NCBI GenBank assembly: GCA_903910585.1
Contig: CAIWAH010000096.1
Span: forward strand, 1 to 33,457
DNA: 33,457 bases
Direction: 5' to 3'
From: an uncultured Verrucomicrobiota bacterium
GTDB taxonomy: Bacteria > Verrucomicrobiota > Verrucomicrobiia > Limisphaerales > UBA9464
Shown here: one piece after another, positions 1-8,326 of the stretch
How positions within the stretch are numbered: the stretch's first letter is position 1
Layout: each line of letters begins with the position of its first letter
The notes under the pieces: generated by a model
Seen by the model: the letters and a program-made list of their open reading frames with translations, nothing else
Database searches by the model: none
What the model was told of the DNA's origin: nothing
Program-made: the position numbers and the translations under genes

Positions 1-648
1 GGTCAGCACCGCCTTGCCCTGGTCGAGGACCGTGAAGCGGTCAATCAGGCCTTCAAACTCGCTGATGAGGTGGGTCGAGACGAAGACGGTGCGCTGGCCC
101 GGCGCCGCATCCTGATACGCGCCGATCACCGTCTGGATGAATTCGCGCCGGACCAGCGGATCGAGTCCCGAGGTGGGTTCATCCAGCACGAGCATCTCCG
201 GTTCCGCGGCGATGGCGCCGATCAGCGCCAACTGGGTGCGCTGACCTTTGCTGAGGCCGCAGGTCGGCGCGCCTTCACCGAGCTGGAACTGGCGGAGCAG
301 CGTGGACTCGAGTTCCCGGTTCCATTTCGGCCGGAAGCTCGCCTGGTAGTCGAGGGCTTCGCGGACATTCATCCACGGATAGAACGCGACGAAGTCCGGC
401 ACGTAGGCGAGCCGCGCCTTCACCTCGGCCTCGTCGCGCCGGGGATCGAGGCCGAACACGCGCACCGAGCCGGACTGCGGCCGGAGCAGGTTCAGCAGGC
501 ACTTGATCGTGGTGGTCTTGCCGGCGCCGTTGCGGCCGAAGAAGCCGTAGCATTGACCGGGTTCCACGGTGAGCGACAGGCCGTGCAGCGCTTCGGTGCG
601 GCCGTAGCGGAGAACCAGGTCCTGGATGTCGAGGGCGGGAGTGCTCAT
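1..648 (-). CDS. ABC transporter ATP-binding protein (YtrB-like), C-terminus outside window
   Basis: Reading the minus strand from an ATG at 648 gives an open frame to the window edge: 216 codons, with the C-terminal part missing. It shows Walker A (GRNGAGKTT, about residues 38-46), a variant signature motif LSKGQ, Walker B with MLVLDEPTSGLD, and a switch histidine in FVSTHLISE. This is the nucleotide-binding subunit of an ABC exporter that powers transport on the cytoplasmic face of the membrane. The gene lies 15 bases after a small membrane protein gene and downstream of a GntR-type regulator, the arrangement of the ytr-like operons in which the regulator represses its own ABC transporter. 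The permease is presumably beyond the left edge. The family assignment is firm; the substrate is unknown. Confidence 0.93.
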   Translation of the reverse strand, partial: MSTPALDIQDLVLRYGRTEALHGLSLTVEPGQCYGFFGRNGAGKTTTIKCLLNLLRPQSGSVRVFGLDPRRDEAEVKARLAYVPDFVAFYPWMNVREALDYQASFRPKWNRELESTLLRQFQLGEGAPTCGLSKGQRTQLALIGAIAAEPEMLVLDEPTSGLDPLVRREFIQTVIGAYQDAAPGQRTVFVSTHLISEFEGLIDRFTVLDQGKAVLT

Positions 649-663
649 GGCGGTGACGGGAAA

Positions 664-861
664 TCAGTGACGGGCGGGAAAGATGGACCTCATCAGCGTC
701 GCGCCGGCCGCCCCGCACAGGACCGTTCCGAGGATCAGGGGCAGCACGACCTGAGGCAGCGCGAGACCGTGGGCCTGCCACCAGGCGACGGCTGGCAGGA
801 TGAAACCGAGGCCGACCAACAGGCCGACCGTTCCGAGCAGGGCGAGGAGGGTTCGTTTCAT
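664..861 (-). CDS. Small two-helix membrane protein of the GntR-ABC operon
   Basis: A 65-residue protein read from an ATG at 861. It consists almost wholly of two hydrophobic stretches (about residues 4-26 and 35-55) with a short basic tail (RSIFPARH). It sits between the GntR regulator, whose stop lies about 34 bases upstream, and the ABC ATPase, whose start lies 15 bases downstream, on the same strand, so it is almost certainly cotranscribed with them. Small hydrophobic proteins are common in such operons, but I recognise no named family. It may be an accessory membrane subunit. That the gene is real is supported by operon position and composition; the function is unknown. Confidence 0.7.
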   Translation of the reverse strand: MKRTLLALLGTVGLLVGLGFILPAVAWWQAHGLALPQVVLPLILGTVLCGAAGATLMRSIFPARH

Positions 862-894
862 GGGCGGGAAACAGGGAGGTGAGGGATCGGAGAA

Positions 895-1305
895 TCAGTG
901 CGTCGCGCCGTTGGCCTGCTGCCGCTGGCGGAAGGCTTCCAGGCGTTCCGTCAGCAGCGACTGGAGTTCCGGGTCGGAGATCTGGAGGTGATGGGCGTGG
1001 ACGATCACCGCATCCAGCTCCTCGGCGAGCCGTTCGGAACGGACGGTCTTGCGCAGAGGGGAGGTGCCGTTGGCCTTGAGAAAGCAGCCGGCGCCCTGAC
1101 GGGTCTCGATGATCCCTTCCGCCTCCAGCTCCGCGTAGGCCCGCGCGGCTGTGTTCCGGTTGATGCGAAGTTCCTCCGCCAGCACCCGGACCGACGGCAG
1201 CGCATCCCCACCGCGCAGGGTGCCGCTGGCGGCCGCGGCCTTCACCTGCTGGACGATCTGCAGGTAAACCGGCACTCCGGACTTGAAGTTGACGTGTGCA
1301 ATCAT
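895..1305 (-). CDS. GntR-family transcriptional regulator, YtrA subfamily
   Basis: 136 residues from an ATG at 1305. An in-frame ATG at 1323 would add six residues, but the family begins at about MIAHVNFKSGVPVYLQI. Residues 10-75 form the GntR winged helix, with PVYLQIVQQVK, the recognition-helix region ALPSVRVLAEELRINRNTAARAY and the wing GIIETRQGAG. The C-terminal tail is short (about 60 residues) and helical, as in YtrA-type members that dimerise without a ligand-binding domain. It is the first gene of an operon with a small membrane protein and an ABC ATPase. A perfect inverted repeat about 20 bases upstream of the start is the likely operator. By family, it should repress its own operon until a cell-envelope or drug signal appears; the signal is unknown. 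Confidence 0.93.
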   Translation of the reverse strand: MIAHVNFKSGVPVYLQIVQQVKAAAASGTLRGGDALPSVRVLAEELRINRNTAARAYAELEAEGIIETRQGAGCFLKANGTSPLRKTVRSERLAEELDAVIVHAHHLQISDPELQSLLTERLEAFRQRQQANGATH

Positions 1306-1324
1306 CGGGTGACGTGGAAACAAG

Positions 1325-1344
1325 TGTCATAGGACACTATGACA
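1325..1344. promoter_or_regulatory. Probable operator of the GntR/YtrA-type regulator
   Basis: A perfect 8-base inverted repeat, TGTCATAG and CTATGACA, separated by four bases. It is centred about 30 bases upstream of the gntR start on the minus strand. A -35-like TTGACT (minus strand, 1344-1349) touches its outer edge, so a bound dimer would cover the promoter. YtrA-type regulators bind inverted repeats beginning GTGT or TGT. Autoregulation is inferred from position and symmetry. Confidence 0.6.
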
Positions 1345-1682
1345 GTCAAGCGGCGAGTTGTTCTGCCGCCTGGAAATCGGATTTGGCCATGGTAACGGAG
1401 CCCCGGAAGCCGCCGCCTTTCGCCAATGGCATTGGGGGCGCATTTGGAGGCAAGTCCCCCGGGGGTGCTCCCTCGCCCCGCAGCGCAGCGCGGGGAGAGG
1501 GATGGGGAGAGGGGAGCACAACAACAGGTCGCGGGTCTTCCAGGCCACCTCCTCTCCCCGGCCCTCCCCTCCACTCGGCGTGGCGGAGAGGGAGACGGGG
1601 GCAGTGCCCCAAAATGCGCCCGAGGCAATGGGCCGGCGGAGTGCACACTTGCCAGGCGGGCCGGAGCGGCGTAGCGAGCGTC
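1345..1682. other. Intergenic region with two GC-rich palindromic repeat units
   Basis: No gene with convincing coding character is seen here. The stretch holds two repeat units in opposite orientation, at 1471-1516 and 1549-1594, which resemble the repeat at 9559-9603 and 9750-9794. The following gene starts at 1683. Confidence 0.5.
1471..1594. repeat. Pair of inverted REP-like repeats (CTCTCCCC type)
   Basis: The right unit (about 1549-1594) contains CTCTCCCCGGCCCTC followed by GGCGGAGAGGGAG, the same plan as the exact pair at 9559-9603 and 9750-9794. The left unit (about 1471-1516) has the reverse sense (GGGGAGAGGGATGGGGAGAG), so the two face each other. This is a diverged member of a dispersed intergenic palindrome; its function is unknown. 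Confidence 0.6.
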
Positions 1683-2375
1683 ATGGCCATGCCGCGAACT
1701 GCTTCCCTGGTCCGAGCCGCGCTGCTGGCGTTGGTTTTTTGGATCGCGATGACCGGCACCGTGGGCGCCGAAAACCTGTCCGCCCAGTTGGCCCGCGATC
1801 CCCTGCTGGATGAGAGCTTCGTGAGCCTGCCCTTTCCGCCGCTGGTGCTTGATGACGCCGAAGCCGCCGATGTTCCGGCGAGTTCAGCGCGCAAGCCGCG
1901 GGTGGGATTGCTCCGGCTGCGAAGCCAGTTGGATGAAACCCGCATCGAACACCTGTGGCGGCTGCGCTCGACCAACACGCCCGTGATTGATTTCTCCGTC
2001 GGCTACCGCCGGCCGGGCCCCTTGGTGACCTGCGGGTTCTTTGATCCCTATTGGCACTTCGGTCCGGAGTCCGGCTGGTGGATTGTGCATGGTCCGGGAA
2101 CGGTGCAGCGCCGCGACGCCGAGTTTCCCGAATTCGGCCGGCACCATCCGGCGGCGTTTTTCCGGCCGCCCGGAACGCTGCCGGTGGAATTGCTGAACGG
2201 CACGTCCATGCGCGGCTGCGAGGCGGCGCATGCGGGATGGGGCTTCGGACGGAGTGACTTGGTCTCCGTGCTGGCGACTCCGCTGCCGAAATCCTCAATC
2301 AGCGTCCCACCGCCCACCGGCGAGTGCACGCCGGCGCCGGACCGCGACCGGCCTTCCCGCCAGGCCGAGCGCTGA
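1683..2375 (+). CDS. Secreted protein of unknown function
   Basis: 230 residues from an ATG at 1683 (a second in-frame ATG lies at 1689). The N-terminus looks like a signal peptide: RTASLVR, a hydrophobic core ALLALVFWIAMT, then GTVGA before the mature ENLSAQ. The mature part is rich in Trp, Phe, Pro and Gly (GFFDPYWHF, SGWWIVHGPG) with three scattered cysteines, and I recognise no family. The tail (from about residue 205) is Pro/Arg-rich and poorly constrained. The frame stays open well upstream of 1683, but that part runs through palindromic repeats and is unlikely to be coding. It is probably exported. No operon partner is evident. Confidence 0.6.
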   Translation: MAMPRTASLVRAALLALVFWIAMTGTVGAENLSAQLARDPLLDESFVSLPFPPLVLDDAEAADVPASSARKPRVGLLRLRSQLDETRIEHLWRLRSTNTPVIDFSVGYRRPGPLVTCGFFDPYWHFGPESGWWIVHGPGTVQRRDAEFPEFGRHHPAAFFRPPGTLPVELLNGTSMRGCEAAHAGWGFGRSDLVSVLATPLPKSSISVPPPTGECTPAPDRDRPSRQAER

Positions 2376-2542
2376 AGTTCTGGGGCAAGTCGCGTGCTCA
2401 CGCGGCCTGCGGCCAGAGGTGAAGTCCACGCCGAGGATTCTCCGGCAAAAGTGCGCCTCCTTTCCCGCTGATTTCCGCACACACTGGTGAACCGTTCCGG
2501 CCTTGGCGGGGCGGAACGGCTTGGTCAAGCTCGCCGCGCGTC

Positions 2543-3889
2543 ATGAATTCCTCCTTCGTCTTTCGCTGGGCCGTGGGCGCGTGGCTGTTCGCCGCGGCCG
2601 CCTTCGCCCAGACCCCCGGCGCTGACCGGTTGGCCATTCCCGCCGCTGACGACGGGCTGCCCGGTGCCGGCCCGATCCGTCGCTACGACTGGTTCCAGAA
2701 GCTGTGGCTCGACAAGCGGACCGGCTGGGCCGCCCGGGTGGAGCGCGATCGCAACGCCGTGGTGTTCCTCGGGGACTCGATCACCCAGGGCTGGGGCGAC
2801 GATCTCGGCGGGGCGTTCCCGGGACTGAAGGTCGCCAACCGCGGCATCAGCGGCGACACCACGCGCGGCGTGCTCATCCGGCTGCAGGAGGACGTCATCG
2901 CGCTGCGGCCCAGCGCCGTGGTGCTGCTCATCGGCACCAATGATCTCGAGGAAAAGGCCACGCCCGAGACCATCACCGCCAACCTGAAGCTTATCCTCGC
3001 GGAACTGTGGCGCAGCGACCCGCATCTGCCGGTCATCCTCAGCCAGGTGTTTCCCAGCTCCGCCTCGATGCGCCGGCCGGCCGACCAGATCAAACGCATC
3101 AACGCGCTCTACGCGGCGGCCGTGAAAGGCGAGGCGCGGGTTCACCTGCTGGACACCTGGACGCTGTTCGCCGATGCCCAGGGCGACGTCAAGAAGGCCG
3201 AATTTCCCGACCTGCTCCATCCGAACGGTGCCGGCTATGCAAAGTGGGCCGCCGCGTTGCGTCCGGTCTTGGCGACGCTCGGATTCCTCGAACGCGAAGC
3301 CGATGCCTTCCAGCCGGAACCGGGCTTCACCAGCCTCTTCAACGGGCGCGATCTCACCGGCTGGGGCTATCGCGTGACCTCGGAAGGCGACCGTCAGGGC
3401 GCACGCAACTGGCAGAAGGGCGATCCCAACGCGCCCCCGTGGCCGTTCTACGACAGCCCGCAGAACTTCGACGGACTCAGCCGCAGTTCCGACGGCCGCT
3501 TCGTGGCCCACGCCCAGCGCATCGTCGTCACCCAGCCGCCGGAAAAGCGCCGCATCCAGCAGCTCTGGACCCAGCGGGAATTTCCGCGGGACTTCATCCT
3601 CAAGCTGGAATTCCGCGCCACCCCGAACGCCGACAGCGGCGTGTTCATCCGCGGCAACCAGCTCCAGTGCCGCGACTATCCGCTGGCCGGTCCTTACAAG
3701 AATCTTCTGGGCTACAAGCCGCAGGATTGGAACGAACTGGTGATTGAGGTGAAGGGTGGCACCGCCCGGTGCACCTGCAACGGCGAGGTGCTGGAGTCGG
3801 CCTTCAAGGTGCCGGCGACCGGTCCCATCGGCCTCGAAGGCGACCTCGGGCAGATGGAATACCGCCGGCTCCGGCTCCGGGAGCTGTGA
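2543..3889 (+). CDS. Secreted SGNH/GDSL hydrolase fused to a DUF1080 (3-keto-disaccharide hydrolase) domain
   Basis: 448 residues with a signal peptide (FRWAVGAWLFAAAAFAQ). Residues 70-245 are an SGNH hydrolase: GDSIT with the nucleophile Ser at 77-81, the Gly block NRGISGDTT at 99-107, GTND at 131-134, and the DLLHPNG block with Asp223 and His226. Residues 260-448 are a DUF1080/LamG-like domain, opening with FTSLFNGRDLTGW and ending in GPIGLEGDLGQMEYRRLRL. The first domain would de-esterify a carbohydrate. The second belongs to a family that includes 3-keto-disaccharide hydrolases and is heavily expanded in Verrucomicrobia and Planctomycetes. All catalytic motifs of the esterase half are present. 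Fusion on one exported chain suggests joint action on a polysaccharide or glycoside. It has no obvious operon partner. Confidence 0.92.
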   Translation: MNSSFVFRWAVGAWLFAAAAFAQTPGADRLAIPAADDGLPGAGPIRRYDWFQKLWLDKRTGWAARVERDRNAVVFLGDSITQGWGDDLGGAFPGLKVANRGISGDTTRGVLIRLQEDVIALRPSAVVLLIGTNDLEEKATPETITANLKLILAELWRSDPHLPVILSQVFPSSASMRRPADQIKRINALYAAAVKGEARVHLLDTWTLFADAQGDVKKAEFPDLLHPNGAGYAKWAAALRPVLATLGFLEREADAFQPEPGFTSLFNGRDLTGWGYRVTSEGDRQGARNWQKGDPNAPPWPFYDSPQNFDGLSRSSDGRFVAHAQRIVVTQPPEKRRIQQLWTQREFPRDFILKLEFRATPNADSGVFIRGNQLQCRDYPLAGPYKNLLGYKPQDWNELVIEVKGGTARCTCNGEVLESAFKVPATGPIGLEGDLGQMEYRRLRLREL

Positions 3890-4269
3890 GCCGGGGGCGG
3901 AATGGCGGGCGGGGATGTTCGTCAATCGGCCCGACGACCGCTCGCGCCCGCACGCCGGGCAAGTGGCCGGGGACCCTTGCCAAAGGTGGCGGGACCAACG
4001 CCGATTGGGGCCACACCACGACCATTGGCGGCCTTGCCATCGTTGCTCGGGTCCTCGCCCGCGGCACGGGGGGCGGGACCAATGGCGCCGGTGCGCGCAC
4101 CCGCGGCAGGTGGGCGGCCGCTGTTGTTCGTCGTGCGCGCGTGCCTCCGTATCGCCACGGGCGGCGTGCCGCGAGGGGGGAGGGATGGCCGGATCAATTG
4201 CGCTTGCCGGCCTTCCAAACCCCTTGGCAGCGCGCCCTTTGGCCCGGTAGCGTTCTTTCCGAGAAGCCC
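3890..4269. other. Intergenic region, no feature recognised
   Basis: 380 very GC-rich bases between the SGNH-DUF1080 gene and the hsdM remnant. Frames stay open only because stop codons are rare at this composition. No promoter, terminator or known repeat could be assigned. Confidence 0.4.
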
Positions 4270-4395
4270 ATGCCCCGCGTTGCCAAAGCCAGCAAACCCG
4301 CCGACTCCACCGCGAATCTCGGTTTCGAGGCCAAGCTCTGGCTCGCCGCCGACAAGCTGCGGAATCGTGCCCCCATCGGGACGATCCCGGTCGTC

Positions 4396-4450
4396 TGTAG
4401 CGGCGCTGTGTCAGCGCCGACGGGTTCGGCGGTCACAGGCCGCCGCTACA
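4396..4450. repeat. Cloverleaf-like palindromic element inside hsdM
   Basis: The outer arms TGTAGCGGCG and CGCCGCTACA are exact reverse complements. Inside are two more hairpins, GGCGCTG/CAGCGCC (4400-4416) and CGGCGG/CCGCCG. It sits exactly where hsdM has lost its N-terminal domain, and the frame across it stays open. Confidence 0.8.
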
Positions 4451-4554
4451 ATTCCCACCGCAGCGTCGATCTGCTGGGCCGCATCTACGACCCTGCCTGC
4501 GGCTCCGGCGGCATGTTCGTGCAGTCGGAAAAGTTCGTGGAAAGCCACGGTGGC

Positions 4555-4626
4555 ACCGCAATGCGCGACAGCGCAAAGCTAATCAGCGAAGCCTCACCGC
4601 GGGAGTTGCGCGAAGCGAAACACCAC
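4555..4626 (+). repeat. 72-bp palindromic element, hsdM copy 1 (in frame)
   Basis: Inserted between HGG and RGDISVYGQ of HsdM. It adds 24 codons beginning TAMRDSA and ending REAKHH. It has an internal hairpin TGCGC/GCGCA and blocks AGCGAAGCC and GCGCGAAGCGAA. A hand alignment without gaps to the copy at 4966-5037 gives 48 identical positions of 72. Confidence 0.8.
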
Positions 4627-4653
4627 CGAGGCGACATCTCCGTCTATGGCCAG

Positions 4654-4737
4654 GCCAAATGGGCGCGGCGGAAGCGCCCGTTTGGTCTCGCAAAGCGAGC
4701 CCGCAGGGTGAGGCTGCGGCGGCAGCAGCCGAAACAA
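4654..4737 (+). repeat. 84-bp palindromic element inside hsdM (in frame), related to the two hsdR insertions
   Basis: Inserted after VYGQ, before SNATTRRLA of HsdM: 28 codons rich in Arg and Lys. Hairpins visible are GGGCGC/GCGCCC, CTCGC/GCGAG and GCTGC/GCAGC. The blocks GCCAAATGG and AGCCCGCAGGGTGA match, in order, blocks in the reverse complement of the insertion at 8447-8529. Confidence 0.7.
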
Positions 4738-4860
4738 AGCAACGCCACCACGCGCCGCCTCGCCATCATGAACCTCGCCATCCGCGGCATCGAGGCGGAC
4801 TTCGGCCCCGAGCACGCCGACACCTTCCGCCGCGACCTCCATCCCGACCTCCGCGCCGAC

Positions 4861-4932
4861 ACCGCGACGCGCGTGAGCGCGAAAACAAAACCGCGAAGCC
4901 ACTCTGCGGGTCTTTTGCGCAGCGAAAGACAA
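4861..4932 (+). repeat. 72-bp palindromic element, hsdM copy 2 (in frame)
   Basis: Inserted between DLHPDLRAD and LANPPFN. It has the same 72-base length and order of blocks as the copies at 4555 and 4966: an ACCGC start, a hairpin CGCGC/GCGCG, GCGAAGCC, GCGGGTC and a GCGCAGCGAAAGACAA end. A second stem GTCTTT/AAAGAC lies near the 3' end. The encoded start, TATRVSA, matches TAMRDSA and TALRGSA of the other copies. Confidence 0.78.
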
Positions 4933-4965
4933 CTCCTCGCCAACCCGCCCTTCAACGACTCCGAC

Positions 4966-5037
4966 ACTGCCCTGCGCGGCAGCGCATTCCCTCAAAGCGA
5001 AGCCAAAGCGCAGGTCGTGAGCGAAGCGAAGGACAAT
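4966..5037 (+). repeat. 72-bp palindromic element, hsdM copy 3 (in frame)
   Basis: Inserted after NPPFNDSD, before the DDVRWK block, replacing about six HsdM residues. The start is ACTGC, followed by a hairpin TGCGC/GCGCA, AGCGAAGCC and GTGAGCGAAGCGAAGGACAA. It encodes 24 residues beginning TALRGSA, in the same frame and orientation as the copies at 4555 and 4861. Confidence 0.8.
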
Positions 5038-5096
5038 TTCCGCAAAGACGACGACGTGCGCTGGAAGGCGGCCTTTCGAAGAAAGGGATTAACATC

Positions 5097-8000
5097 GTGA
5101 CGCAGAAAAGCCTTCCTGAAGGTCTCTACGACCAAGTTCTGACGGACTCTCTGGCCGAGGCGCTTGGGCAATTCGGAGAGCCTGCGTGGCGAACCGTTGA
5201 GGCGCTCAGTCATGATCAACTTGCAGAGCGATTGGTCGAGGCGCTGGGCAGACAGCTTTCGAGCGCGTTGGATTCGGTCGCGGGAAATGATGATCGGGAG
5301 CGTGCGCATCTGCAGGTAGCATTAATCAATTCGCTCATCGTTCATCTTCGCCAGCAAGGGGCGGCAATGGCCGAGCATTTCGATCCATTTCCCGAGCCGG
5401 CGCAAATCCTACGTGCACTGCATCGCACCCGTCCCGCTACTCCATCGCCGGAAACCGGCTTGGCGGTGCCATGGCTGTTTACGACTGGAAAAGGATCTCC
5501 GTCACTTTTGACCGAGTTGCGCCACGAGATCGCGTGCTGCGATCGGGTGGATATCCTTGTGAGCTTCATCACGGTGTCCGGCGTGAGGAAGCTTTTCGAT
5601 CTATTGCAAAGCGTGACCGCAACCGACGCGAATGGAAATCCGCAGACTAAGCTGCGCGTGCTCACGACGACATACGTTGGTGCGACGGAGGTAGCCGCGC
5701 TTGACCACCTTGCACAGCTCGCTGGCTGTGAAGTGAAGGTGTCCCTCGATGGGCGCCGCACCCGTCTACATGCAAAAGCTTGGATTTTCCATCGCGCGAC
5801 CGGATTCGGCTCCGCCTATGTCGGGAGCGCAAACCTCTCGGGCGCCGCCCTTCTCGGCGGGCTCGAATGGACGGTTAAGTTTACGCAGCAAGGCCAAGCA
5901 AACCTGTTCGCGCGCGCAAACGCCCATTTCGAGACGCTGTGGAACGACAGCGAGTTTCAGCAATACGATCCGAACGTTGCCGGGCATCGTGAGGAACTGA
6001 CGCGAGCGCTGAGACGAGAGGCGGGTGATGCAGTGGCGGCGACGACGACATTCTTCGACCTCACGCCGAAGGACTATCAGCGGGAGATGTTGGAGCAGTT
6101 GGCGACCGAGCGAGAGCATGGACGCCGGCGCAATCTCGTGGTTGCAGCAACGGGCACCGGAAAGACGGTCGTCGCGGCATTCGATTATCGGGCTTTGTGT
6201 CAGGGAACTTCGCGGCCACGATTGCTTTTCGTCGCGCACCGCTTGGAAATCCTCACGCAGGCCCGACGTGCGTATCGCGAGGTGCTTCGTGATCATTCGT
6301 TCGGCGAATTGCTCGCTGGAGGTGCTGACCCGCAGAGCTTCGATCACGTGTTTGCGACGATTCAGAGCGTCACATCGCGGGGATTCGTGGGGCGTTTCGG
6401 CGCGGATTACTGGCACACCGTCGTCGTGGATGAGTGCCATCGGCTTGCGGCGGACAGCTTTCACGAGTTCGTCACCTCCGTTCAGCCGAAAATTCTTCTC
6501 GGCCTCACCGCGACACCTGAGCGCGCTGATGGAAAACCGATCTTTCCATACTTCGACAACCGGCCCGATGGATCACCTGCGGTCGAACTTAGGCTGTGGC
6601 ACGCCCTCGACCTGCAACTGCTCAGTCCTTTCGAGTATTACGGATGCGATGACGACACGGACTTCTCCGACGTCCCGTGGGACGGCCCCGGCGAAATCGA
6701 ACGGCTGAAGCAGATCGTTGATGGAAATGCCGCCCGGGCTCGAATGGTCGTGCACGAATGGACGCGATTAACCGGGGATCCGCGAAAGTCCCGAGCGATC
6801 GCTTTCTGCGTGAGCGTCGAACACGCGAGATTCATGGCGGAGAAATTCAACGCGGCCGGGTTGCCTGCGCTTTGCGTAGTTGGTGAAACGGATTCCGACG
6901 AGCGACGGCGCGCTCCTGAGCGACTGGAGAGCGGAGAACTCTGCGTCTTGGTTACGTGTGACCTCTACAACGAGGGCGTTGACCTTCCGAGCGCGGACAC
7001 GCTTCTTCTCCTGCGGCCCACGCAAAGCCCGGTCCTCTTTCAACAGCAAATTGGGCGCGGGCTGCGTTTATCGCCAGAAACCGGAAAGCAGAGTTGCCTC
7101 GTGTTGGATTTCGTTGGACGGCACCGCACCGATTTTCGATTTGATCGGCTGCTTTCGGGTATCACAGGCCTGTCGCGAGGCGAACTGGTGGACGCGGTGG
7201 AGAAAGGATTCAGTTCACTGCCGCCCGGTTGCCATATTCATCTTGAGAAGGTCACCCGCGATCAGGTGCTGCAGAGTCTGCGCAGTGCGATGCAACAGAC
7301 ATGGCGACGGTTGCGCACCGAGTTACAGGCTTACGTCGCGCTCCGCGGTCGCGGTAATGTCCGGCTGGCGGATTTCCTTCGCGAGCAAGCACTGGAACTC
7401 GAAGAGATATATCGCGACAGCGGCAAGAGCGGCTGGACTGCGCTGAAGCGAGAGGCGGGAGTGTTGCAGGACACACCTCAAGCGGAGGATGAATACTTCG
7501 GGAAGCGGCTGTCAGGTCTTCTTCACACGAACGATCCTGAACAACTCGACCTGTTGCAGCGCGTCGTCGCTCCTGATTTTGAGACCGCGGCTCTTACACC
7601 GGCAGAGCGACTGCGACTCCAAATGCTGGCATACCAAATCGACGGTCAGCACCGGCAGGCGGGGACGGGTGAGGAGTTCCATTCACGGCTTACGCAGTCT
7701 TCCGTCATCCGCGAGGAGGTCGGGGAACTTGCCGGTGTTCTCCAGTCGCGCTCAACGCTCCGTCATCGCCGCATCCCAGGCTTGGAGGATTTGCCGCTCT
7801 GCCTGCACGCGTCCTACGAGATTCGCGAAGTCCTGACGGCGGCTGGATGGCTGACCGCAGAGCGACGCGTTCCATTCCAAGCGGGCGTGCTACCACTGCC
7901 AGAGCGGCGTGTGGAGTTGCTGTTCGCGACCTTGGACAAGAGTTCGGGCTTTCACGACCGCATCGCATTTCACGACTACGCGATCAGTGCAGAGCGGTTC

Positions 8001-8246
8001 CATTGGCAGACTCAGAACTCCGCAGGCCCAGACACGACAGCCGGGCGTCGCTACCTCGAAAGCCCCGAAAACGGATGGACGTTTCAGCTCTTTGTCCGGC
8101 TGCGCAAAGGCGAACCGTATCGTGCTTGTGGGCCAGTCGTCCGTGAAAACGCGGAGGGAGACCGTCCTATGTCCATCGTTTGGCATTTGGCTGTCCCGCT
8201 CCCGGTTCGCTTCTTTCAAGAGTTTAGCGTTCTTCGCGGGCAATGA
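5097..8246 (+). CDS. PLD-domain superfamily 2 helicase with DUF3427 (intact, in the middle of the dead type I RM locus)
   Basis: 1049 residues from a GTG at 5097. A strong ribosome-binding site, AAAGGGA (5082-5088), lies eight bases upstream, and the family's usual opening ([14 protein letters not shown]) follows directly. Residues 130-280 are a phospholipase D-like domain with one HxK motif (His225, Lys227) and GSAN at 243-246. Helicase motifs follow: Walker A ATGTGKT (351-357), DECH box (445-448), GLTATPER (about 471-478), and motif VI QIGRGLR (651-657). The rest is DUF3427. The combination suggests a nucleic-acid translocase with its own PLD-type nuclease, a type repeatedly seen near restriction systems. 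It replaces the 3' half of hsdM, hsdS and the 5' part of hsdR, yet has no frame break or palindromic insertion. Its base and codon use look less GC-extreme than its neighbours', which suggests later transfer. The biochemical activity is not established from the sequence. Confidence 0.9.
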   Translation: MTQKSLPEGLYDQVLTDSLAEALGQFGEPAWRTVEALSHDQLAERLVEALGRQLSSALDSVAGNDDRERAHLQVALINSLIVHLRQQGAAMAEHFDPFPEPAQILRALHRTRPATPSPETGLAVPWLFTTGKGSPSLLTELRHEIACCDRVDILVSFITVSGVRKLFDLLQSVTATDANGNPQTKLRVLTTTYVGATEVAALDHLAQLAGCEVKVSLDGRRTRLHAKAWIFHRATGFGSAYVGSANLSGAALLGGLEWTVKFTQQGQANLFARANAHFETLWNDSEFQQYDPNVAGHREELTRALRREAGDAVAATTTFFDLTPKDYQREMLEQLATEREHGRRRNLVVAATGTGKTVVAAFDYRALCQGTSRPRLLFVAHRLEILTQARRAYREVLRDHSFGELLAGGADPQSFDHVFATIQSVTSRGFVGRFGADYWHTVVVDECHRLAADSFHEFVTSVQPKILLGLTATPERADGKPIFPYFDNRPDGSPAVELRLWHALDLQLLSPFEYYGCDDDTDFSDVPWDGPGEIERLKQIVDGNAARARMVVHEWTRLTGDPRKSRAIAFCVSVEHARFMAEKFNAAGLPALCVVGETDSDERRRAPERLESGELCVLVTCDLYNEGVDLPSADTLLLLRPTQSPVLFQQQIGRGLRLSPETGKQSCLVLDFVGRHRTDFRFDRLLSGITGLSRGELVDAVEKGFSSLPPGCHIHLEKVTRDQVLQSLRSAMQQTWRRLRTELQAYVALRGRGNVRLADFLREQALELEEIYRDSGKSGWTALKREAGVLQDTPQAEDEYFGKRLSGLLHTNDPEQLDLLQRVVAPDFETAALTPAERLRLQMLAYQIDGQHRQAGTGEEFHSRLTQSSVIREEVGELAGVLQSRSTLRHRRIPGLEDLPLCLHASYEIREVLTAAGWLTAERRVPFQAGVLPLPERRVELLFATLDKSSGFHDRIAFHDYAISAERFHWQTQNSAGPDTTAGRRYLESPENGWTFQLFVRLRKGEPYRACGPVVRENAEGDRPMSIVWHLAVPLPVRFFQEFSVLRGQ

Positions 8247-8326
8247 AGTTCGCTTCGCCGCCGCGGCGTGGTGGCAGGGGCGGAGCAACAAGAAGACTGT
8301 GTTGGCCCCGATTGGCAACCGCACAT

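Larger units (their letters stand above)
4270..5100 (+). pseudogene. hsdM: hsdM remnant: type I restriction-modification DNA methyltransferase, riddled with palindromic insertions
   Basis: One continuous frame starts with a typical HsdM N-terminus (NLGFEAKLWLAADKLRN). It then jumps to RSVDLL-GRIYDP, so roughly 150 residues of the helical N-domain are missing. After that come the SAM-binding motif DPACGSGGMF, then GDISVYGQ, RRLAIMNLAIRGIEADFGP, DLHPDLRAD, the catalytic LANPPFN and DDVRWK. Everything after DDVRWK (the C-terminal half) is gone, replaced by the helicase gene, whose GTG start overlaps the stop. Between the conserved blocks are five foreign segments (about 4366-4450, 4555-4626, 4654-4737, 4861-4932, 4966-5037), all in frame. 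HsdM normally methylates adenine with HsdS. This product lacks the N-domain and C-terminus needed for assembly, so I call it a pseudogene, although a roughly 276-residue protein could still be made. Confidence 0.88.

Noticed and set aside
1296..1682. N-terminal extension of the secreted unknown.
   Set aside because: It overlaps the gntR promoter region and two palindromic repeats and would bury the signal peptide in mid-protein.
2525..3925. Long minus-strand open frame opposite the SGNH-DUF1080 gene.
   Set aside because: The plus strand carries intact catalytic motifs; the minus frame is a composition artefact.
3769..4269. Upstream extension of the hsdM frame.
   Set aside because: The HsdM-like sequence begins just after the ATG at 4270; upstream the frame overlaps the end of the DUF1080 gene and carries no HsdM-like sequence.
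4396..4450. tRNA-like cloverleaf.
   Set aside because: Stem lengths and the absence of tRNA consensus (TTC loop, anticodon arm, CCA-like acceptor) do not fit; the symmetry is that of a repeat element.
4659..5096. N-terminal extension of the helicase by 146 residues.
   Set aside because: It runs through the hsdM remnant in a different frame, while family similarity and a ribosome-binding site fix the start at 5097.
8247..8309. Possible further diverged copy of the hsdM element just after the helicase stop (GTTCGCTTCGC).
   Set aside because: Only about eleven bases resemble the reverse complement of the 72-bp family, which is too little to claim a copy.
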